This document shows positions 1-6,550 of a DNA stretch of 11,947 bases, in pieces. The translations under genes and the position numbers were made by a program. Below the pieces are notes generated by a model, which was not told the origin of the DNA, did no database searches, and saw nothing but the letters and a program-made list of their open reading frames with translations. The number at the start of each line of letters is the position of its first letter. The first letter of the stretch is position 1. This DNA comes from an uncultured bacterium. GTDB lineage: Bacteria; Verrucomicrobiota; Lentisphaeria; Oligosphaerales; Oligosphaeraceae. The stretch lies in the NCBI GenBank assembly GCA_902783355.1, contig CACZQQ010000223.1, positions 1 through 11,947 on the forward strand, given 5' to 3'.

Positions 1-189
1 CGCTTCCCCGACCGCCGCTTCCGCTTCCACCGCGCCCGCGAGATCCGCATCAGCTGCCTGCCGCCCATCCAGCCGGAAGCATATGCGGAGATTCCTTCGG
101 CATACGTCCTGAAGAAACGCGTCCATGCACGCATTGCCGAGGAGGCCGCACGTCTGGACAAACTCATCGACAGCCATGCATCCCTTTGA
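1..189 (+). CDS. Probable PlsC-like lysophospholipid acyltransferase, C-terminal fragment
   Basis: Frame 1 is open from the window edge to the TGA at 187-189 and gives 62 residues; the start lies upstream. The tail contains ISCLPPIQPE followed by a basic helix with AYVLKKRVHARIAEE. This resembles the end of 1-acyl-glycerol-3-phosphate acyltransferases, where a short strand and a 'lPPI.pe' turn precede a final amphipathic helix. The catalytic HX4D region is not in the window, so the family call rests on this tail and on context: APE clusters carry a lysophospholipid acyltransferase of this kind near their carrier-protein and ligase genes. It would act at the inner membrane, esterifying a fatty or polyene acyl chain to a lipid (inference). 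The last 14 nt overlap the next gene in another frame, so the two are probably translated together. Certain as coding; moderate to low certainty on the family. Confidence 0.5.
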   Translation, partial: RFPDRRFRFHRAREIRISCLPPIQPEAYAEIPSAYVLKKRVHARIAEEAARLDKLIDSHASL

Positions 190-1453
190 CCTCGAATCCA
201 ACCTGGCCTTCCAGAGCCGCGACGCCATCAAGCGCGAGCAGGAGCGGCTGCTGAACGAACAGCTGCGCTACTGCCGCGCCAAATCCCCCTTCTACCGCGA
301 GAAGCTGGCGCATCTGCCCGACCGCGATCTGCGGCTGGAAGAGCTGCCGCTGCTGCCGCTGACCTCCAAGCACGACGTCCACGCCAGCAACGAGGCCTTC
401 ATCGCCGCCGACCAGAAGGAGATCGCGGACGTGGTCTTCACCAGCGGCACCACGGGCCGCCCCTGCAAGATCGTCTACACGCTCAGCGACCTGCAGCGCA
501 TCGCCTACAGCGACGCCACCGGCTTCCGCTCCACAGGCATGACCCCCCTGGACACCGCCCTCATCACCTGCACCCTCGACAGATGCTTCATCGCGGGCCT
601 GGCCTACTCCATGGGCACCGTCCGCCTGGGGGCCGCCACCATCCGAAACGGCCTCAACACGCTCGACAGCCACGCCGACATCATCCGCAACAACGACGTG
701 ACCGCCATCGTCGGCGTCCCCTCCTTCCTGGCCAAGCTGGGCGACTTTTTGACCGCCTCCCATGTGGACATCTCGAAAATCAAGCACATCCTGTGCATCG
801 GGGAGAGCCTCCACAACCGCGACATGTCGCGCACGCCGCTGGCGCAGCGGCTGGAGCACTTCTGGCCGGGCTGCGTCTATTCGACCTACGCCTCCTCGGA
901 GGTGGTCACCAGCTTTACGGAATGCACGCAGCGCTGCGGCGGCCATCCCGCCCCCGACCTGGGCGTCCTGGAGATCATCGACGACGACGGCAATCCGCTG
1001 CCGCCGGGCGAGGTCGGCGAGGTCGTCATCACGCCCTTCAAGCTGGAGGGCATGCCGCTGCTGCGCTTCCGCACGGGCGACATCAGCTTCATGATCGACG
1101 AGCCGTGCGCCTGCGGCCGCAACACCGTCCGCCTCGGCCCCATCCTGACCCGCAAGGCGCAGATGCTCAAGGTCAAGGGGACCACCCTCTACCCCGCCAA
1201 CTTCTTCAACGTCCTCGACCAGATCGACGGCGTGGACAACTACTACATGGAGGTCACGGGGGACAGCCTCTCGGACGTCATCGACCTCTACGTCTCCTTC
1301 AACGACGGCGACATGGAATCGCTGGAGGTGGCGCGGAAGCTGCAGGCCAATACGCGCGTCAACGTCCGCCTCCACACGGTCTCCTGCGAAGCGGCCCACA
1401 GGAAGGTCTTTGGCACAACACGCAAACCATTGCGTTTCTTTGATTTACGATAA
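176..1453 (+). CDS. PaaK-type AMP-forming acyl/aryl-CoA (or acyl-ACP) ligase
   Basis: 425-residue member of the ANL adenylate-forming superfamily, closest in pattern to phenylacetate-CoA ligase (PaaK) and coenzyme F390 synthetase. Visible motifs: the phosphate-binding loop TSGTTGRP at 89-96, YASSE at 238-242 (A5-like), RTGD at 299-302 (A7), and a KVKGT hinge region at 332-336. A C-terminal TTRKPLRFFDLR contains Lys417, the likely adenylation lysine. Two Cys pairs (250/254 and 311/313) with His257 match the metal-binding cysteines common in PaaK relatives. Family knowledge: such enzymes adenylate a carboxylic acid and pass it to CoA or a carrier protein. In APE-like pathways this supplies the aryl starter; the actual substrate cannot be read from sequence. 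An upstream in-frame ATG at 125 would add 17 residues with no family resemblance, so ATG 176 is chosen. It overlaps the upstream stop, and no clear Shine-Dalgarno is visible. Confidence 0.88.
   Translation: MHPFDLESNLAFQSRDAIKREQERLLNEQLRYCRAKSPFYREKLAHLPDRDLRLEELPLLPLTSKHDVHASNEAFIAADQKEIADVVFTSGTTGRPCKIVYTLSDLQRIAYSDATGFRSTGMTPLDTALITCTLDRCFIAGLAYSMGTVRLGAATIRNGLNTLDSHADIIRNNDVTAIVGVPSFLAKLGDFLTASHVDISKIKHILCIGESLHNRDMSRTPLAQRLEHFWPGCVYSTYASSEVVTSFTECTQRCGGHPAPDLGVLEIIDDDGNPLPPGEVGEVVITPFKLEGMPLLRFRTGDISFMIDEPCACGRNTVRLGPILTRKAQMLKVKGTTLYPANFFNVLDQIDGVDNYYMEVTGDSLSDVIDLYVSFNDGDMESLEVARKLQANTRVNVRLHTVSCEAAHRKVFGTTRKPLRFFDLR
1420..1435 (+). other. Small inverted repeat at the ligase 3' end
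   Basis: ACGCAA (1420-1425) and TTGCGT (1430-1435) form a perfect 6-bp stem with a 4-nt loop. A T-rich stretch (1435-1447) and the ligase stop codon follow. The stem has only three G-C pairs and lies inside the coding sequence, so it would at best slow ribosomes or RNA polymerase slightly. The next gene starts 6 nt after the stop without a visible Shine-Dalgarno. Its role may be nil. Confidence 0.2.
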
Positions 1454-1459
1454 AACACA

Positions 1460-1879
1460 ATGGAACTCGTCCCGCTGCCAACCTCCGCCGCTCCCTTCCT
1501 GCCGCACAAGCCGCCCATGGCGATGGTCGACACGCTCGTCTCCAGCGACGGCAGCCTGTATAAGGCCTCCTTCACCGTCCGACCCGACAACCGCTTCCTC
1601 GACGGCGACGGCGTGCTGGACCCGACGGCCATCCCCGAACTGGTGGCGCAGGCGGCGGCGGCGGCGGACACGCACGACAACGGCGGCCAAATCCGCCCCG
1701 GCCTCCTGGCCCTGGCGCGCGACATCAAGATCCTCCGCCCTCTTCGCGTCGGCGACGAGGTCTTCATCACGGCAGACTGCGAATCGCCCATGGAGAACTG
1801 GTTCGTCATCGCCTTCAGCATGGCGCTGGCGGACGGCACGCCCTGCGCCACAGGAGAGATCAGCGTATGCAGATTCTGA
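1460..1879 (+). CDS. 3-hydroxyacyl-ACP dehydratase, hot-dog fold (ApeP/COG4706-like)
   Basis: 139 residues, the normal size for a single-hot-dog dehydratase. The N-terminal LPHKPPMAMVD segment (14-24) is the hallmark 'lPHrppM.llD' of this group and supplies His16. The helix DPTAIPELVAQAAAAAD carries Glu60 in the expected position for the acid partner. A GLLALARDIKILRPLRVGD strand pattern follows, as in FabA/FabZ-type hot-dogs. It would remove water from a 3-hydroxyacyl-ACP to form a trans double bond, in the cytoplasm. A second dehydratase of a different subtype lies at 5450-5854. APE clusters likewise carry two such enzymes, thought to act together in repeated polyene extension. The gene starts 6 nt after the ligase stop and its end overlaps the LolA-like gene by 13 nt. 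A run of GCG codons around 1646-1668 encodes the alanine-rich helix. The call is firm for fold and role, less so for the exact subfamily. Confidence 0.82.
   Translation: MELVPLPTSAAPFLPHKPPMAMVDTLVSSDGSLYKASFTVRPDNRFLDGDGVLDPTAIPELVAQAAAAADTHDNGGQIRPGLLALARDIKILRPLRVGDEVFITADCESPMENWFVIAFSMALADGTPCATGEISVCRF
1852..1858 (+). promoter_or_regulatory. Shine-Dalgarno for the LolA-like gene
   Basis: AGGAGAG lies 8 nt before ATG 1867, inside the end of the preceding dehydratase gene. It fixes the start of the LolA-like protein directly before its signal peptide. Confidence 0.7.
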
Positions 1880-2490
1880 AAACCCGTCCCATCCTCCTCC
1901 TGCTGCTCTGCCTGGCGGCTTTTCTTCTTGCAGAAGAACCTGCCCTAGAGGCATTTATGTCGCGCCTCAAGCCGCTGGGACAGAGCCGCACGCTTCTCGC
2001 GCAATACACGCAGACGCGCCACATCTCCGATCTGGACTTCGATCTGGTCGTCAAGGGAAGCCTTGCGCAGGAGCAGGACAAGCGGCTGGCCTGGATGACG
2101 GAGGCGCCCCTCAAGTCCGTCTGCCTCTTCACGCGCGACTCCTTCCGGATGTGGGACGCCGAAAGCGGCCGCGTAAACACCCTCAACGCCGCCAAGTACC
2201 CGTGGATCCGGATGATTTTCGAGATGCAGAGCGCATGGATGAACGGCAACGCGGAGGCCCTGAAGCGCACCTTCGCCCTGCGCGTGCTGGACGACCACAG
2301 CCTTGAGCTGACGCCTGCCGCCCAAGGCGCCGCCCTCTTCTTCACGCGCATCGTCCTCACCATGGCGCCTGACTTCCAAAGCGTGCAGAAGGTCGTCTTC
2401 ACGGAAAAGACAGGGGACACTATCACGCTTCTCTTCAAGAATATACAACGGAATGTGCCCATTCCGGAATCGACATGGCGACTCCCCTGA
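1867..2490 (+). CDS. LolA-like periplasmic lipid/lipoprotein carrier protein
   Basis: 207 residues. The N-terminus (MQILKTRPILLLLLCLAAFL, 1-20) has two basic residues and a long leucine-rich core ending in LLA-EEP, a classic Sec signal peptide with likely cleavage near residue 22. There is no lipobox. The mature part has the LolA-type pattern: a helix, then LLAQYTQTRHISDLDFDLVVKGSL. In this family 'f.Q.r.i..l.....s.G.l' begins the open beta-barrel. LAWMTEAPLKSVCLFTRD and a C-terminal repeat of beta strands follow. LolA carries lipoproteins across the periplasm. APE clusters contain a LolA-like paralog thought to shuttle the polyene lipid instead (inference here). Overlaps with the dehydratase (13 nt) and the exporter (16 nt) support a joint transport task with the MMPL protein. 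Confidence 0.8.
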   Translation: MQILKTRPILLLLLCLAAFLLAEEPALEAFMSRLKPLGQSRTLLAQYTQTRHISDLDFDLVVKGSLAQEQDKRLAWMTEAPLKSVCLFTRDSFRMWDAESGRVNTLNAAKYPWIRMIFEMQSAWMNGNAEALKRTFALRVLDDHSLELTPAAQGAALFFTRIVLTMAPDFQSVQKVVFTEKTGDTITLLFKNIQRNVPIPESTWRLP

Positions 2491-5450
2491 CCTCCATCGC
2501 CGTCCGCTGCCTCGACGCCCTTTTGCGGCGGCGCCGCCTCCTCTGGACGCTCGCCGCGCTTCTGGCGGCGGCCGCCCTTCTGGCCATCTTCAATGGTAAC
2601 TACACCAACGACTTGGCGCACGCCTTCCCGTCGGATTCGCAGGCCGGGCAGATGTACAGCCTGCTGCAGAAGAGCCGCCTGACGCAGAGCGTCCAGATCG
2701 AGCTGGCCTTCGACGCGGGAGGGGCGCGCTCCTGCGCGACCGCTGCGGCCGCCGAGGACGGCGGCCCTCCCACGCGCCCCGAACTGACGGCGCGCCTGCT
2801 CGAACTGGAGACCCGGCTGGAGGCCCGGCACGAAGTCGCCGACGCCACTGTACATTATAATGTACAGGCGGGAGCGCTTGTCCGCGAAATCATCGGCACG
2901 CTGCCGCTGGCCCAGCCGCCTGAAATCCTGAAGGAAGCCAGCCCACGGCAGGCGGCCGCCGCCCTCCGCAGGGCGATGGCCATGCCCGGCACGCCGTTGG
3001 CGGACATGCGCGCGGACCCCTTCGGCCTCCGCCTGCCCCTCCTGCAGCGCCTCGCCGACTTCCAGGCCGCCGCCGGCCTCCACGCCGACATGACGGACGG
3101 CTTCCTGCTCTCCCCCGACGGCACGCGCGCCCTCGTCCTCGTCGAACCGCGCTTCGACAAGGCGCCGGACGGAGACGCCATCACCAGGCTCTTCGCGCAA
3201 CTGGAGCAGGCCTGCCGCATCTCCTTCCCTGAGGCAAAGTGCCTGATTGTCTCGCCGTTGCGGCACAATCTGGAGAACGAGCAGGCCGTGCGAAGCGGCC
3301 TCCTGACCGCGACGGCCGCCTCCGTGGCGCTGCTCTTCCTGCTTCTGGTCGGCCTCTACCGCAAGGCGTGGGACGCGCTCTGGCTGCCATGCCTCCCGCT
3401 GCTCTCCACGCTGCTGGTCACCGGCCTCATGGCGCTCCTCTTCCGGCCGCTCTGCCTCTTCGTCGTCGGCATCGGCGGCGGCATCGCGGGCCTCGCCATC
3501 GACCAATGCATCCACGTCTTCGCCGCCCACGCGGGCGAGAGGCCGCTCCAGCGGATCGCCACCCTGCTGCGGCCACTCCTCTTGAGCGCGCTGACCTCCG
3601 CCGCCGTCTTCCTGCTGGTCGCCACGACTGGCATCAGCGCCTATAGACAGCTGGGCCTCTTCGCGGCCCTCATCCTGACCGTGAACCTGCTCCTTTCGCT
3701 GGCGCTGCTGCCCGGCCTCCTCAAACGGCGAACCGCCCTCGCCTTCACCCTGCCCGCCTTCCGGCCGGGACCGCGCCTCGCCGCCGCCGTCAGCCTCCTC
3801 TGGGCGGCCCTCATGGCCCTCGCCGCAACCGCCCTGCCCCGCCTCAAAACCGACTTCTCCCTGAAGGCGCTCGACGGCACGTCAACGGCCACAACGCAGG
3901 CGGAGGAGGCGATGATGCGCCGCTGGCGGCCTTCGGACAAAAGCGCCATGCTTGTCGTCGCCGCGCCTGACGAAGACACCGCCTTGGCACGCTGCGAGGC
4001 GCTCGCGGAGGCCGTCCAGCAGGAAGGCCAGAAGCCGCCCTTCCATCCCGCGCTCCTGTGGCCAAGCCGCGCCACGCGCGAGGCCAATCTCGCCGCCTGG
4101 CGGCAGCCCGAAACACGCCGACGGCTGGACGAACTGCATGTGGCTCTCCAGCAGGAATTGACGGCCGCCGGCCTGCCAGCCGCGTTATGCGATAACTTCT
4201 TTTCTTCCATAGAGTTAGTGATAAATGACGGCGACTGCGGGACGATGCCGGAGGCCTATCGCGAAATCATGCGCGCCCTGCTGCGCACCACGCCCGATGG
4301 CGTCACCGCGCTGGCCTTCGCGCCTGAAAACAGCGACAGCCTCCTGAAAGCGGGCGCAGCCGTCCCCGACACGGCGGTCGCCTCCGCCGACGCCTTCCAG
4401 AAGGCGACGTGGGCGGCCGTCCAGCCGCGCCTGCGCCATCTTGGCCGCTGGCTGCTGCCCGTCCTGCTTCTGGCGCTCTTCCCGCTCCTGCGGCGGCCGA
4501 CGCAGCTGCTTGTCGTTGCGCTGCCTGGCGCGACGGCACTTGTCATCGGCGGCGCATTGGCCGTGCTCTGCGGCTACGCCTTCAATCTCGTCGCCCTCTT
4601 CAGCCTGGCCATGCTGACCGGCCTCGTGCTCGACTACGGCCTCTTCGCCCTCCATGCACGCCGAGCCCCCGACAGCCTTCCCACCGCCATGCTCCTCTCC
4701 GCCTTGACCTCCATCGCCACCACCGCCGCGCTGACGACCTCCCGCCATCCCGTCATGTTCCACACGGGACTTGTCCTCTCCGTCGGCATCCTGCTGACGG
4801 CGCTGACGGCGCTGGTGGTTGTTCCGGCCCTCCTGCGCTGCGCCGCCGCCCTCCGTCCACGCTGCAACTCCCTTATATTCCTTATTATTATATTAGGGGG
4901 CGGACTCTTCTTCGGCGGCTGCCAGACTTCGCTGACGCCGCCGCCCGCCATCGGCCCGACCGTTTCGCAGGAGACGGCGGAGGCGGCCGCCTTCCGGCGC
5001 GCCTTCCAAACGCCACGCACATGCGCCTACACGATGAAGACCGCCTTCCTCTGGAAGGAGTTCACCGTCCTTGTCGTCATCAGGACCGACGGAGAGACCC
5101 TCCAGGCCGTGGGAACCGCCCCCAATGGCGTGACACTCTTCGCCGTGGCGGGAGACTGCCAGCGGCAGACGAAAAGCCACTTCGCCGACACCATCCCGCA
5201 GGCGGCCCGCAGCCGCCTCTTCGGCACGCTGGCGCAGGATCTGGCCCGCATCTTCCTTGAAACTCCTGAAGCCGAACATATCTACGGCAGGGAGCCACTT
5301 CAGCTCCTCTACAAGCGCAGCGGCCGCTTCCCGCGCCGCCAATGGCAGGCGGCCTATGAAGGATGGCATCCGGAGACACAGACCTACGACACCATCCTCT
5401 ACCGCAACTTCGACGCGCGCACCACCTTCACCCTGAAAGCCCGCCCCTGA
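2475..5450 (+). CDS. MMPL-family exporter fused to a DUF3261-like lipoprotein domain
   Basis: 991 residues in one open frame. Residues 1-798 are an RND/MMPL transporter (COG4258-like). They comprise TM1 at about 21-38, a periplasmic domain at 40-270, and a bundle of membrane helices at about 276-425 with GIGGGIAGLAIDQCIHV. TM7 is at about 434-455, followed by a second periplasmic domain and then a helix bundle at about 655-795 with LTGLVLDYGLFALHARR. Known relatives export lipids or polyenes using ion gradients. From residue 800 the sequence runs LIFLIIILGGGLFFGGC, a lipoprotein-type signal with candidate lipidated Cys816. About 175 residues like DUF3261 proteins follow; in APE clusters these are encoded by a separate lipoprotein gene. 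No ATG, GTG or TTG codon sits close before the internal signal, so this is a fusion rather than two genes, unless a non-standard start is used. The start ATG lies inside the LolA-like gene. The codons at 2850-2864, 4185-4226 and 4872-4898 are unusually AT-rich. Confidence 0.82.
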   Translation: MATPLTSIAVRCLDALLRRRRLLWTLAALLAAAALLAIFNGNYTNDLAHAFPSDSQAGQMYSLLQKSRLTQSVQIELAFDAGGARSCATAAAAEDGGPPTRPELTARLLELETRLEARHEVADATVHYNVQAGALVREIIGTLPLAQPPEILKEASPRQAAAALRRAMAMPGTPLADMRADPFGLRLPLLQRLADFQAAAGLHADMTDGFLLSPDGTRALVLVEPRFDKAPDGDAITRLFAQLEQACRISFPEAKCLIVSPLRHNLENEQAVRSGLLTATAASVALLFLLLVGLYRKAWDALWLPCLPLLSTLLVTGLMALLFRPLCLFVVGIGGGIAGLAIDQCIHVFAAHAGERPLQRIATLLRPLLLSALTSAAVFLLVATTGISAYRQLGLFAALILTVNLLLSLALLPGLLKRRTALAFTLPAFRPGPRLAAAVSLLWAALMALAATALPRLKTDFSLKALDGTSTATTQAEEAMMRRWRPSDKSAMLVVAAPDEDTALARCEALAEAVQQEGQKPPFHPALLWPSRATREANLAAWRQPETRRRLDELHVALQQELTAAGLPAALCDNFFSSIELVINDGDCGTMPEAYREIMRALLRTTPDGVTALAFAPENSDSLLKAGAAVPDTAVASADAFQKATWAAVQPRLRHLGRWLLPVLLLALFPLLRRPTQLLVVALPGATALVIGGALAVLCGYAFNLVALFSLAMLTGLVLDYGLFALHARRAPDSLPTAMLLSALTSIATTAALTTSRHPVMFHTGLVLSVGILLTALTALVVVPALLRCAAALRPRCNSLIFLIIILGGGLFFGGCQTSLTPPPAIGPTVSQETAEAAAFRRAFQTPRTCAYTMKTAFLWKEFTVLVVIRTDGETLQAVGTAPNGVTLFAVAGDCQRQTKSHFADTIPQAARSRLFGTLAQDLARIFLETPEAEHIYGREPLQLLYKRSGRFPRRQWQAAYEGWHPETQTYDTILYRNFDARTTFTLKARP
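2848..2867. repeat. Perfect 20-bp palindrome inside the exporter gene
   Basis: CTGTACATTATAATGTACAG is identical to its reverse complement over all 20 bases, with no spacer. It encodes VHYNVQ (residues 126-131) in the first periplasmic domain of the exporter. It uses AT-rich codons (gta, cat, tat, aat, gta) within strongly GC-rich DNA. The form is that of an operator bound by a symmetric dimer. It could equally fold as an RNA hairpin, or be chance. Confidence 0.6.
4866..4922 (+). other. Internal lipoprotein-type signal (lipobox) at the exporter/DUF3261 junction
   Basis: This segment encodes NSLIFLIIILGGGLFFGGC (residues 798-816), preceded by the basic RPRC. Positive residues, a hydrophobic core and small residues before a Cys are the layout of a type II signal peptide, with FGGC as the lipobox. 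It directly follows the last MMPL helix, which should end in the cytoplasm. The segment could then re-enter the membrane and place the DUF3261-like domain in the periplasm. The nine codons at 4872-4898 are all or nearly all rare in this GC-rich operon. Whether signal peptidase II cuts here is unknown. Confidence 0.5.
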
Positions 5451-5854
5451 TGTCACGCTCACCGATGCAACAGGCGCTCCTTGAGCGCATGTCCCCCCTG
5501 GTCCGCCACGGCGACGGCACCTGCGAGGCGACCTTCACCTTCGACCGCGCCTTCCCCGGCTTCGACGGCCATTTCCCCGGAAATCCTATCGTACCAGGGA
5601 TTTGCGAACTCTCCGCCGTCGAATTGATGGCGCAGGAGGCCACCGACAATCCGCGCCTGCGCACAGCCGCCATCCTGCAGGTGAAGTTCCGCGCGCCGCT
5701 CCTGCCCGACGACCGCGCCGTCTTCACGCTCACGCTGCAGGAGCAGGAGGGACGTCTCATCGCCTCCGCCACCGTCAGAACCGCGCCCGAAGGCCCCCCC
5801 CTGGCCAAGATGAGACTCGCCCTATGCGCCCCGGAGGAGCACCATACAAGCTAG
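5450..5854 (+). CDS. 3-hydroxyacyl-ACP dehydratase, hot-dog fold (FabZ/ApeI-like)
   Basis: 134 residues. The signature FDGHFPGNPIVPGICELSA at 38-56 matches the FabZ/ApeI active-site loop and gives catalytic His41. A KFRAPLLPDDRAVFTL strand (residues about 78-93) is the usual second half of the hot-dog. The acid that normally lies 14 residues after the His is Ser55 in an ungapped reading. Glu53 and Glu58 flank it, and VELMAQ at 57-62 looks like the FabZ 'vEalAQ' helix shifted by three residues. The protein should dehydrate 3-hydroxyacyl-ACP, alone or with the dehydratase at 1460-1879. It starts at TGATG (ATG 5450), overlapping the exporter stop by one base, which fits coupled translation. An ATG at 5465 is an alternative that would drop five residues. 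It is the last gene before the only sizeable gap. Confidence 0.82.
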   Translation: MSRSPMQQALLERMSPLVRHGDGTCEATFTFDRAFPGFDGHFPGNPIVPGICELSAVELMAQEATDNPRLRTAAILQVKFRAPLLPDDRAVFTLTLQEQEGRLIASATVRTAPEGPPLAKMRLALCAPEEHHTS

Positions 5855-6076
5855 CCGTGATTGCAGCGGCCAGAAGTCTGGGATGCGAAAAATATCTTCT
5901 GCCGAAAGACAGCCGCTACGCGACTGCCTTCCCATGGCAGCCTGCGACGGTCATCCACTCTATGCCAGAGCCCTTTGGGCAATGCCTGAATTTCGGCCGA
6001 TGGCGCCGTATTTTCGTGGCCGCAGAAGGAAAAACCGCCATTGGGGGCTACATTAAGCGGCGGATAGGTGACAACC
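5855..6076. other. 222-nt intergenic gap with several short inverted repeats
   Basis: This is the only non-coding stretch of note. It is visibly less GC-rich than the genes and I find no credible protein in it. Possible stems: CTGCC/GGCAG (5924-5928 with 5936-5940); CAGAAG/CTTCTG (5871-5876 with 5896-5901); and a longer-range pairing of CTTCTGC plus CGAAA (5896-5907) with TTTCG (6012-6016) and GCAGAAG (6022-6028), with a 5-nt bulge. The CTTCTG segment takes part in two alternatives. No T-run terminator or convincing -35/-10 pair is visible. It could hold a structured leader for the downstream half, a dispersed repeat, or the remains of a deleted gene. None of these can be chosen from sequence alone. 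Confidence 0.4.
6066..6071 (+). promoter_or_regulatory. Shine-Dalgarno deciding the thioesterase start
   Basis: AGGTGA lies 5 nt before ATG 6077 and matches the anti-Shine-Dalgarno well. It overlaps the in-frame GTG at 6068, which therefore is part of the ribosome site rather than the start. Confidence 0.65.
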
Positions 6077-6550
6077 ATGAGACGCAAGAAGAAATATTTC
6101 CAGAGCCTTTCCGGCGACCCTGCGCCCATCGTGCACGAGGTGAAGCACCGCCTGGCCTTCAGCGAGGTGGACGCGCTGGCCATCGGCTGGCACGGCCACT
6201 ACGCCCGCTTCTTCGAGATGGCGCACACGGAGCTGATGCGCAAGATCGGGCTGACCTACGCCGCCTACCGCGAAAACAATGTCGGCGCGCCCATCGTGCA
6301 GCTCCATGCGGACTACTATGCGCCGCTGGACCTCGACGAGGAGTTCACCATCCGCGCGGAGCTTGTCTGGAGCGGCGGCGCGCGCCTCAACGTCAACTAC
6401 GAGCTCGTCAAGGAGAACGGCGAGCTGGCGGGAACCGGCTACACCGTCCAGATGCTCTTCAACCCCTACGACCACACGCCCTGCCTCGCGCCGCCCCCCT
6501 TCGTCGAGGAGGTCTTCCGCCGCTGGGCCAATGGAGAGTTCCATGGATAG
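6077..6550 (+). CDS. Acyl thioesterase of the 4-hydroxybenzoyl-CoA thioesterase/YbgC hot-dog family (ApeK-like)
   Basis: 157 residues. The motif FSEVDALAIGWHGHYARFFE (28-47) is the family signature: Asp32 is the usual catalytic acid, with the WHGHYxxFFE helix (38-47) after it. VQLHADYYAPLDLDEEFTI is the central strand pair in which substrate-facing residues lie. Known relatives hydrolyse aryl- or acyl-CoA or acyl-ACP thioesters. In APE-type clusters the thioesterase is thought to release the polyene or clear stalled chains (inference here). It probably acts in the cytoplasm, since no signal peptide is seen; the N-terminal MRRKKK is basic but not followed by a hydrophobic core. The gene begins after the 222-nt gap with a good ribosome site. 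It overlaps the following ketosynthase by 8 nt, so it opens the second coupled block of the operon. Confidence 0.82.
   Translation: MRRKKKYFQSLSGDPAPIVHEVKHRLAFSEVDALAIGWHGHYARFFEMAHTELMRKIGLTYAAYRENNVGAPIVQLHADYYAPLDLDEEFTIRAELVWSGGARLNVNYELVKENGELAGTGYTVQMLFNPYDHTPCLAPPPFVEEVFRRWANGEFHG
6533..6538 (+). promoter_or_regulatory. Shine-Dalgarno for the first ketosynthase
   Basis: GGAGAG lies 4 nt before ATG 6543, inside the end of the thioesterase gene. It supports this start over the further-upstream in-frame codons. Confidence 0.6.

Noticed and set aside
164..1399. Long antisense reading frame (411 codons) opposite the ligase
   Set aside because: It mirrors the GC-rich codon pattern of the ligase and has low-complexity Val/Asp/Gly/Ala-rich translation without any domain. 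The sense frame has all ANL motifs.
1420..1447. Rho-independent terminator after the ligase
   Set aside because: The stem is only 6 bp with three G-C pairs, and the T-rich stretch is interrupted. The next gene of the same pathway begins 6 nt after the stop, so termination is unlikely.
1646..1668. GCG/GGC trinucleotide run
   Set aside because: It encodes an ordinary alanine-rich helix of the dehydratase and is expected in very GC-rich coding DNA.
2848..2867. LexA/SOS box of the CTGT-N8-ACAG type
   Set aside because: The ends match CTGT and ACAG, but the spacing is 12 rather than 8, and the site is deep inside a gene. No particular regulator can be named.
1860..3530. Antisense frame of 556 codons across the LolA-like and exporter genes
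   Set aside because: It spans two well-supported sense genes, is rich in Arg/Glu/Gly repeats and shows no family motif. Such frames are expected at this GC content.
5822..6076. Plus-strand frame through the gap (reading KTAIGGYIKRRIGDN near its end)
   Set aside because: It continues out of frame into the thioesterase gene, has no family resemblance and begins inside the dehydratase gene. It is possible repeat-derived sequence but not a supported protein.
5855..6076. Sigma-70 promoter in the gap
   Set aside because: Candidate -10 boxes (TATTTT at 6009, TACATT at 6049) have no -35 element at suitable spacing.
5851..6183. Antisense frame of 110 codons across the 222-nt gap
   Set aside because: It runs into the thioesterase gene on the other strand, and the part in the gap has no recognisable domain. 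Its start has no clear ribosome site.
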